64,000 nucleotides of DNA, taken from assembly GCF_024733555.1 (NCBI RefSeq), contig NZ_JANIOF010000001.1:806001-870000 (forward strand). Direction: 5' to 3'. The translations under genes and the position numbers were made by a program. The notes under the pieces were generated by a model. The model did no database searches and was not told the DNA's origin. It worked only from the letters and a program-made list of their open reading frames with translations. Shown here one piece after another: positions 58,442 through 64,000 of the stretch (its first letter is position 1; each line of letters starts with the position of its first letter). This DNA is from Paenibacillus sp. SC116 (GTDB lineage: Bacteria; Bacillota; Bacilli; Paenibacillales; Paenibacillaceae).

Positions 58442-59491
58442 ATGATACAAACACGTACTTTGTTAAATCCTTTCAAAAATGTCCCTTTCCTTGCAGCATT
58501 CGCAATGACATTGCTGCTCGCTATCGTTTCTCTCGTTTTCGCACAACAAGCTTCTGCTCACGGTTATATCGAAGCTCCACAAAGCCGTTCCTACAAATGT
58601 AAATTAACGACCAACATTAACTGCGGCGCAGCACAATACAATCCACACGACCAAGAAGGCCTTAAAGGTTTCCCAGCGGCTGGACCTGCTGACGGTCAAA
58701 TTGCTGCTGCTGGCAAAGCTTCTTACGCTGCGCTAAATGAGCAATCCCCTACTCGTTGGGATAAAGTTACGTTGAATGGCGGACCTAACACATTCACATG
58801 GCACTTAACTGCTAACCATGTTACAACAGACTGGAAATACTACATCACGAAACCAGGCTGGGATCCTAGCCAACCATTGAAACGTTCTGATCTTGAATTG
58901 TTCTGTTCTTACTACGATGGCGGTGCTAAACCACCACAAAAAGTTTCCCATTCCTGCAACGTTCCTACTGACCGCTCTGGCTACCACCTCATCCTTGGAA
59001 CATGGGATGTTCATGATACAGCTAATGCCTTCTACCAAGTTATCGACGTTAACCTAGTTAACAACGGTTCTGGCCCACAATTACCATCCGTTCCTGGCAA
59101 CATCACTTCTATTGTTCAATCTCTTAACAGCATCACATTGAACTGGTCTGCTTCCAATGCATCTGCTGGTATCAGCTACTATGAAGTTTTCCGCAATGGT
59201 GCACTTGTAGGTTCCCCTACTTCACCTTCATTTGTAGACACTGGCTTGCAAGCTAACACTTCTTACACATACACAATTAAAGCTGTAGACAATTCTGGTA
59301 ATAAATCTGCTGCTTCCGCACCTGCTTCATTCACAACGAATAATGGTGGTGGCACAACTGCTCCAGCATGGAGCACGACTCAAGTTTATCTTGGTGGCGC
59401 TAAAGTAAGCTATAACGGAGCTATTTATGAAGCTCGCTGGTGGACTCAAGGCGAAACTCCGGGCGTAGCAGCAGTTTGGAAACAACTCTAA
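58442..59491 (+). CDS. Tandem LPMO copy 1 (AA10-FN3-CBM5/12)
   Basis: 349 residues from MIQTRTLLNP, which has TTAGGAGG 10 nt upstream. Signal peptide 1-39, then His40 ('HGYIEAPQSRSYKC'), the N-terminal copper ligand. Second ligand His126 in 'WHLTANHVTTDW' with Ala124 two residues before; axial Phe197 in 'NAFYQVIDVNL'. AA10 domain to about 208, FN3 about 213-300, short Gly-Thr linker, one CBM5/12 ('WSTTQVYLGGAKVSYNGAIY', ends 'VWKQL'). It cleaves chitin oxidatively outside the cell. The intact axial Phe and Ala make it the standard member of the array. Own promoter and terminator. Confidence 0.95.
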   Translation: MIQTRTLLNPFKNVPFLAAFAMTLLLAIVSLVFAQQASAHGYIEAPQSRSYKCKLTTNINCGAAQYNPHDQEGLKGFPAAGPADGQIAAAGKASYAALNEQSPTRWDKVTLNGGPNTFTWHLTANHVTTDWKYYITKPGWDPSQPLKRSDLELFCSYYDGGAKPPQKVSHSCNVPTDRSGYHLILGTWDVHDTANAFYQVIDVNLVNNGSGPQLPSVPGNITSIVQSLNSITLNWSASNASAGISYYEVFRNGALVGSPTSPSFVDTGLQANTSYTYTIKAVDNSGNKSAASAPASFTTNNGGGTTAPAWSTTQVYLGGAKVSYNGAIYEARWWTQGETPGVAAVWKQL

Positions 59492-59511
59492 TAAACTATT
59501 TCTAACCAGAC

Positions 59512-59549
59512 ACAGCCTTGCTCCTTTTTTACGGAGCAAGGCTGTTTTA
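59512..59549 (+). terminator. Terminator of LPMO copy 1
   Basis: ACAGCCTTGCTCC/GGAGCAAGGCTGT 13-bp stem followed by TTTT. Confidence 0.88.
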
Positions 59550-59653
59550 TGACTACTCAACTTTTATAGATGTACAAGCATATCTGTTACTTTTGTTTAT
59601 TAAACTATAGTAGCGTAATTGTCTACGAATAAGAGTAAAGGAGTGTTGTTTAC

Positions 59654-60133
59654 ATGGATGCATTGGATTTAATCATTTTAAACCTTGAAGAAGTTAGACG
59701 TAGAAGTATAAGAGTATGGAAAGCTATCCCCCGTGAAATGCTGCATTGGAAACCTGATGAAGAAGCGCTTACTTGTGCTGAAATGATTAGACATTTATTA
59801 CAAGCTGAGTTTCTGTATCAGCATGTCCTTATAGGGAGAGGCGGTAAGTCACTCTCCGATTTGTACAACCCCTTTGCATCGAAAACATTCATATCTGTAG
59901 ATGATGAACTCGAATTTTCACAGCCTTATCGGGAGAAATTCCTCGCATATGTAAAAACAATTCATACAGATGACTTAGAAAAAATACAAATCGACCTCTA
60001 TGATTTAGGTGGTTTTATTAGACCACTTGGGGATATGCTATTACGCATTGCTTACCACGAATCGGTTCACACAGGTCAGTTGTTAGATTACATGAGAACG
60101 ATGGGAATTGACCGCCCTAAAATATGGGACTAA
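59654..60133 (+). CDS. DinB family protein
   Basis: 159 residues. Four-helix DinB/YfiT-type fold with metal-binding His positions: His in 'EMIRHLLQAEFLYQHVL' and the pair in 'IAYHESVHTGQLLDYMR'. 'MLHWKPDEEALTCAEMIRHL' is the common N-terminal motif. Members bind a divalent metal; some are thiol transferases, most are unknown and stress-related. It interrupts the LPMO array between copies 1 and 2 and has its own ribosome site (AAAGGAG) and terminator. Confidence 0.9.
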   Translation: MDALDLIILNLEEVRRRSIRVWKAIPREMLHWKPDEEALTCAEMIRHLLQAEFLYQHVLIGRGGKSLSDLYNPFASKTFISVDDELEFSQPYREKFLAYVKTIHTDDLEKIQIDLYDLGGFIRPLGDMLLRIAYHESVHTGQLLDYMRTMGIDRPKIWD

Positions 60134-60143
60134 TCGTTTTGAA

Positions 60144-60174
60144 AAAGACTTTAACTTTGTTAAAGTCTTTTTTT
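60144..60174 (+). terminator. Terminator of the DinB gene
   Basis: AAAGACTTTAA/TTAAAGTCTTT stem followed by TTTT. Confidence 0.88.
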
Positions 60175-60396
60175 ATTCAACTAGAAAGCAGATCAGAATT
60201 CACGACATATACATCTTCCCCCTCAAACTCCTACTTAATCCCACTTAAAATAGTGTAGATCCATTTCTTCAGAAAGTCCTTATGTGATTGAAGGTGTGCG
60301 CGATTTACCAAGTAACGCAGCACTCTCACGTTCATGCCTTTAGCAAACCTTTATATTATTTTTACATAAACTTTATTGTTTTCTAGAAAAATCAAG

Positions 60397-60642
60397 TTTA
60401 CAATTACAAGTGTAATATATAAGTGATTGGAAAGATAGTTTGATGGAATGGAGCAAAACTTTCGCAAAACCATCATGAAAGGAGGTGAACGTTATCAGGG
60501 GCTTCTAGCGATGAAGGAGGTGTCTTGGAGCAACTGACCTAGTTATTGCACGCTTCAGCATCATCTGCAACAAAGATGAGCGGTAGCAACATAAGCAAGT
60601 TTGAAATTTGCTTACGATACCCAGGTTAGGAGGAATATTAAT
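60397..60642 (+). promoter_or_regulatory. Promoter and long leader of tandem LPMO copy 2
   Basis: TTTACA (60397-60402) aligns with the -35 of the other copies, but the best -10 (TATAAG, 60418-60423) follows after only 15 bp, so the promoter looks weaker. The leader keeps both SD-like motifs (GGAGGTGAAC at 60481, AAGGAGGTG at 60514) and the start-proximal TTAGGAGG. No cre match. Confidence 0.65.
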
Positions 60643-61695
60643 ATGATAAACACTCGTGCTTTGTTACATCCTTTTAAAAACATCCCTTTCTTTGCAGCAT
60701 TCGCGATGACACTGCTGTTGGCTCTCATTTCACTCGTTTTTGCTGAACAAGCTTCAGCGCATGGTTACATTGAATTTCCGCAGAGCCGCTCCTACAAATG
60801 TAACTTAACGACAAACGTTAACTGCGGCGCCATACAATTCGCTCCACACGACCTTGAAGGGATAAAGGGATTTCCAGCAGCTGGTCCAGCTGATGGACAA
60901 ATTGCTGGTGCGGGTAGGAATCTTTACAACGCACTTAACGAGCAATCGGCTACTCGTTGGGATAAAGTAACCCTGAATGGCGGACAGAACACATTCAAAT
61001 GGAATATAATTATTTCCCATGCAGCAACGGACTGGAAATACTATATTACAAAAAAGAATTGGGATTCGAATCAACCGTTGAAACGTTCTGATCTTGAATT
61101 GTTCTGTACGTACACGGCTGGCGGCGCTAGACCATCTCAAAAAGTTTCCCATACATGTGACGTTCCTACTGATCGCTCCGGTTATCATGTCATCCTTGGT
61201 ACATGGGATGTACATGATACAAATAGCGCTTACTACCAGGTCATCGACGTTAATTTGATTAACGATGGTTCTGGTCCTCAGCTACCGTCCATTCCTGGCA
61301 ACATCACTACTATCGTTCAAACCCTTAACAGCATTACATTGAACTGGTCTGCTTCCCATGCATCTGCTGGCATCAGCTACTATGAAGTATTCCGCAATGG
61401 CGCACTTGTAGGCTCTCCTGCTCAATCAACTTTTGTAGACACAGGCTTGCAAGCTGGGACATCTTACACATACACCATTAAAGCAGTAGACAATTCCGCT
61501 AACAAATCAACTTCTTCCTCTCCTGTAACGTTCACCACAAATAACGGTGGAGGCACGATTGCTCCAGCATGGAGTGCGGCTCAAGTATACCTTGGAGGCA
61601 ACAAAGTTTCTTACAATGGTGCTAACTACGAGGCTCAATGGTGGACACGAGGTGAAACCCCTGGTACAGCTGTAGTTTGGAAAAAAATCAGCTGA
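60643..61695 (+). CDS. Tandem LPMO copy 2, variant copper site (AA10-FN3-CBM5/12)
   Basis: 350 residues from MINTRALLHP with AGGAGG upstream. Signal peptide 1-39, His40 ('HGYIEFPQSRSYKC'), second ligand His126. Two positions next to the copper differ from the other copies: residue 124 is Ile ('NIIISHAATDW') instead of Ala, and the axial position 197 is Tyr ('NSAYYQVIDVNL') instead of Phe. FN3 and one CBM5/12 follow as in copy 1 ('WSAAQVYLGGNKVSYNGANY', ends 'VWKKIS'). Reactivity or substrate may differ; this is inference from residue changes. Own terminator. Confidence 0.94.
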   Translation: MINTRALLHPFKNIPFFAAFAMTLLLALISLVFAEQASAHGYIEFPQSRSYKCNLTTNVNCGAIQFAPHDLEGIKGFPAAGPADGQIAGAGRNLYNALNEQSATRWDKVTLNGGQNTFKWNIIISHAATDWKYYITKKNWDSNQPLKRSDLELFCTYTAGGARPSQKVSHTCDVPTDRSGYHVILGTWDVHDTNSAYYQVIDVNLINDGSGPQLPSIPGNITTIVQTLNSITLNWSASHASAGISYYEVFRNGALVGSPAQSTFVDTGLQAGTSYTYTIKAVDNSANKSTSSSPVTFTTNNGGGTIAPAWSAAQVYLGGNKVSYNGANYEAQWWTRGETPGTAVVWKKIS

Positions 61696-61712
61696 TAGGC
61701 AAAATACATGAC

Positions 61713-61752
61713 AAATACCCTTGCTCCTTTTTCTCCGGGCAAGGGTATTTTA
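61713..61752 (+). terminator. Terminator of LPMO copy 2
   Basis: AAATACCCTTGC/GCAAGGGTATTT stem followed by a short T run. Confidence 0.85.
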
Positions 61753-61898
61753 TGTTGAAATGAGTCTATTCTATTGGAAATTGGACAACTACTTGCCATA
61801 TAGGTTTCTCTTTTTTTGAATACTTATAATAATACTACGTCTCATCTATCAAACAAAGATTAGATTTATTCTTAGATAAAATTTTTTACAACAAAGAG

Positions 61899-62115
61899 TT
61901 CACAACTCTATTTCCATGATTTATAATAAAGTCATTGTGAGAGGAGGTGAACTTTACCAGTTAGTTACTTGTGTGAGGGAGGTGTCTAGACAGAATTGTA
62001 ACCGATAACATTCATGCAATGCTTATGCTTCATCTCTTATAAAGGATGTTAATTCAATAAGCACATTAAGCTTTGAATGCACTTATCCCAAATTCATGTC
62101 AGGAGGAATCATAAT
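61899..62115 (+). promoter_or_regulatory. Promoter and long leader of tandem LPMO copy 3
   Basis: -35 TTCACA (61899-61904), 17-bp spacer, -10 TATAAT (61922-61927). The leader holds GAGGAGGTGA (61941-61950) and GAGGGAGGTG (61975-61984), a cre site at 61997-62010, and TCAGGAGG before the ATG. Confidence 0.78.
61997..62010 (+). promoter_or_regulatory. cre site (CcpA) in the copy 3 leader
   Basis: TGTAACCGATAACA fits the consensus TGnAAnCGnWnnCA at every fixed position. It lies about 75 bp after the -10, where CcpA would act as a roadblock. Confidence 0.72.
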
Positions 62116-63168
62116 ATGTTACAAACACGTACATTGTTAAATCCTTTTAAAAACGTCCCTTTCCTTGCAGCATTTGCAATGACACTGCTATTGGCTCTTA
62201 TTTCTGTTGTGTTTGCTGAGAAAGCTTCTGCACACGGTTACATTGAGTCGCCACAAAGCCGTGTCGTAAAGTGTAATAAACTTATTAACCTTAACTGTGG
62301 AGCTGCACAATACAATCCAAATGATCTTGAAGGTCCTAAAGGCTTCCCTGCAGCTGGTCCTGCTGATGGTCAAATTACTAGCGCAGGTAGAGGTACATAT
62401 AGCGCGCTAAATGAGCAAACAGCAACGCGTTGGGATAAAACAACACTAAGTGGCGGTCCAAACACATTCACATGGTTCCTAACTGCTAATCATGCTACTA
62501 CTGACTGGAAATATTACATCACGAAACCTAACTGGGATCCGAACCAGCCTTTGAAACGTTCTGATCTTGAACTATTCTGTACTTATACAGATGGCGGTGC
62601 AAAACCACCTAAAACTGTATCTCATACATGTAACGTCCCTACTGACCGCTCTGGCTACCACCTCATCCTTGGAACATGGGATGTTCATGATACTACAAAT
62701 GCATTCTACCAAGTCATTGACGTTAACCTAGTTAACAATGGTTCTGGCCCACAACTTCCATCCGTTCCTGGCAACATCACATCTATCGTGCAAACGCTTA
62801 ACAGCATCACATTGAATTGGTCTGCTTCCAATGCATCTGCTGGCATTAGCTATTATGAAGTATTCCGTAATGGTACACTTGTAGGCTCTCCTACTTCACC
62901 TTCATTCGTAGACACAGGCTTGCAAGCTAATACGTCCTACACATACACAATTAAAGCAGTAGACAATTCCGGCAACAAATCAGCTGCTTCGGCAGGCGCT
63001 TCTTTCACAACATTAACTAACGGTGGCGGTACAACTGCTCCAGCATGGAGTGCAGCTCAAGTCTATCTTGGTGGCAGCAAAGTATCTTACAACGGCTCTG
63101 TTTATGAAGCACAATGGTGGACACAAGGTGAAACACCTGGTACAGCTGCAGTGTGGAAAAAGCTATAA
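62116..63168 (+). CDS. Tandem LPMO copy 3 (AA10-FN3-CBM5/12)
   Basis: 350 residues from MLQTRTLLNP. Signal peptide 1-39, His40 ('HGYIESPQSRVVKC'), His126 in 'WFLTANHATTDW' with Ala124, axial Phe197 in 'NAFYQVIDVNL'. FN3 domain nearly identical to copy 1, then CBM5/12 ('WSAAQVYLGGSKVSYNGSVY', ends 'VWKKL'). Chitin-active AA10 by family, secreted. The leader carries a cre site, so glucose repression is expected. Own terminator. Confidence 0.95.
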   Translation: MLQTRTLLNPFKNVPFLAAFAMTLLLALISVVFAEKASAHGYIESPQSRVVKCNKLINLNCGAAQYNPNDLEGPKGFPAAGPADGQITSAGRGTYSALNEQTATRWDKTTLSGGPNTFTWFLTANHATTDWKYYITKPNWDPNQPLKRSDLELFCTYTDGGAKPPKTVSHTCNVPTDRSGYHLILGTWDVHDTTNAFYQVIDVNLVNNGSGPQLPSVPGNITSIVQTLNSITLNWSASNASAGISYYEVFRNGTLVGSPTSPSFVDTGLQANTSYTYTIKAVDNSGNKSAASAGASFTTLTNGGGTTAPAWSAAQVYLGGSKVSYNGSVYEAQWWTQGETPGTAAVWKKL

Positions 63169-63188
63169 TCTAAGTTAATAGGATAGCC

Positions 63189-63226
63189 AAACAACCTTGC
63201 CCTTTTCTATGGGCAAGGTTGTTATT
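63189..63226 (+). terminator. Terminator of LPMO copy 3
   Basis: ACAACCTTGCCC/GGGCAAGGTTGT stem with a TTATTATT tail. Confidence 0.85.
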
Positions 63227-63306
63227 ATTAGTTTACGTTATCCAATCGACTGACAGACTAATGAGACGTTCAAATCTATGAATCTAAAAATTTATATAAA
63301 TGGAAG

Positions 63307-63507
63307 TTTCCAACTCCAATTCTATGATCTATAATAGAACTACTTAGGAAGGGAGGTGCATGATTAACTTCTATGTGAAGGAGGTGCCGCAGTAAACTGA
63401 AAGCGATTACAATCAATCTCTTTAACGCAGCTACATTACTCACAGGATGATATTAGCTGCTTACCCCGCAATTCATTACCCAAAACCATTTTAGGAGGAA
63501 TTATAAT
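63307..63507 (+). promoter_or_regulatory. Promoter and long leader of tandem LPMO copy 4
   Basis: -35 TTTCCA (63307-63312), 17-bp spacer, -10 TATAAT (63330-63335). The leader holds GGGAGGTG (63351-63358) and AAGGAGGTG (63378-63386), a cre site, and TTAGGAGG before the ATG. Confidence 0.78.
63398..63411 (+). promoter_or_regulatory. cre site (CcpA) in the copy 4 leader
   Basis: TGAAAGCGATTACA fits TGnAAnCGnWnnCA at every fixed position. The distance to the -10 is about the same as in copy 3. Confidence 0.72.
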
Positions 63508-64000
63508 ATGATACAAACTCGTACATTATTAAACCCTTTCAAAAATGTCCCATTCCTTGCAGCATTCGCAATGACGCTTCTATTGGCTCTTATTTCTGTC
63601 GTTTTTGCTGAAAGAGCATCCGCACACGGGTACATTGAATCCCCTAAAAGTCGCTCTTATAAGTGTAATCAACTTATAAACGTAAACTGCGGACAAGTAC
63701 AGTACAACCCACACGATCTTGAAGGACTAAAAGGCTTCCCTGCTGCTGGACCTGCTGATGGTCAAATTACTAGTGCAGGTAGAGGTACTTACAGTGTACT
63801 TAACACACAAACGGCTACACGTTGGGATAAAACAACTATGAGTGGTGGACAAAACACGTTCTCATGGCATCTAACCACTGCACATGCTACGACAGATTGG
63901 AAATACTATATCACAAAGAAAAATTGGGATCCAAACCAACCTATTAAGCGTTCTGATCTTGAACTGTTCTGTACGTACAATGATGGCGGCGCGAAACCAC
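63508..64000 (+). CDS. Tandem LPMO copy 4, partial (runs off the window)
   Basis: 164 codons are visible from MIQTRTLLNP. Signal peptide 1-39 ('RASA' end), His40 ('HGYIESPKSRSYKC'), second copper His126 in 'WHLTTAHATTDW'. Residue 124 is Thr, where copies 1 and 3 have Ala. The axial residue, FN3 and CBM lie beyond the end. TTAGGAGG precedes the ATG. It belongs to the same AA10 array; more copies may follow outside the window. Confidence 0.93.
   Translation, partial: MIQTRTLLNPFKNVPFLAAFAMTLLLALISVVFAERASAHGYIESPKSRSYKCNQLINVNCGQVQYNPHDLEGLKGFPAAGPADGQITSAGRGTYSVLNTQTATRWDKTTMSGGQNTFSWHLTTAHATTDWKYYITKKNWDPNQPIKRSDLELFCTYNDGGAKP

Noticed and set aside
1-64000. tRNA, rRNA, CRISPR array, insertion sequence or prophage
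   Set aside because: No tRNA-like cloverleaf, regularly spaced repeat, transposase or phage structural gene was recognised on either strand.

Overview
The window looks like chromosomal DNA of a Paenibacillus-type low-GC Firmicute. The reasons are an S-layer-homology protein, strong GGAGG ribosome sites, two T-box leaders, a B. subtilis-type Zur box, cre sites, AA10 chitin-active proteins and a bacillopaline-type opine metallophore locus. The species cannot be named from the sequence. No rRNA, tRNA, CRISPR array, insertion sequence or prophage was seen.

Layout. 1-4 kb: truncated kinase, GNAT acetyltransferase, and molybdate transport modAB divergent from a one-component regulator. 4-6 kb: an NprR-like XRE/TPR receptor followed by a 40-codon secreted propeptide gene, probably a peptide quorum-sensing pair. 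6-13.8 kb: brnQ and thrS, each behind a T-box, an SLH protein, a small kinase, and a DUF2975/HTH pair. 13.8-20.3 kb: a Zur-box-controlled operon (SBP, two permeases, nicotianamine-synthase-like CntL, opine dehydrogenase CntM, EamA exporter) for a zinc-scavenging opine metallophore. 20.5-31.5 kb: an AA10 LPMO, patatin, an AraC/GH92 mannosidase pair, an orphan sugar-binding protein, a hydroxyacid dehydrogenase, overlapping zinc-ribbon and VanZ-like genes, and an AI-2E transporter. 31.7-37.5 kb: an apparent operon of two SMR genes, an ABC ATPase and FtsX-type permease, PadR and DUF418, behind a promoter with twin palindromes. 37.7-48.9 kb: DUF2785, hydrolase, aldo/keto reductase, membrane proteins, immunity-like relics, LrgAB, methionine aminopeptidase and a lone tyrosine recombinase.

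49-55.5 kb: a lanthipeptide locus (GerE-type regulator, LanT with C39 peptidase, LanM, and a 56-residue precursor gene downstream of lanM). It is a half-erased tandem duplication. A deleted precursor gene survives as its promoter and terminator between lanT and lanM, and the 3' tip of a second lanM survives downstream of lanA. The remaining LanM has lost all three zinc ligands of its cyclase domain. 55.6-57.7 kb: DedA, Lrp and a DJ-1/PfpI protein.

58-64 kb: a tandem array of AA10 LPMO genes (three complete, one running off the window, one relic). Each intact gene has its own promoter, a roughly 200-nt leader with two Shine-Dalgarno-like motifs far from the start codon, and its own terminator. 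Two leaders carry consensus-perfect cre sites. With the distant LPMO at 20.5 kb, the organism appears well equipped for chitin attack. The copies differ at copper-site residues.
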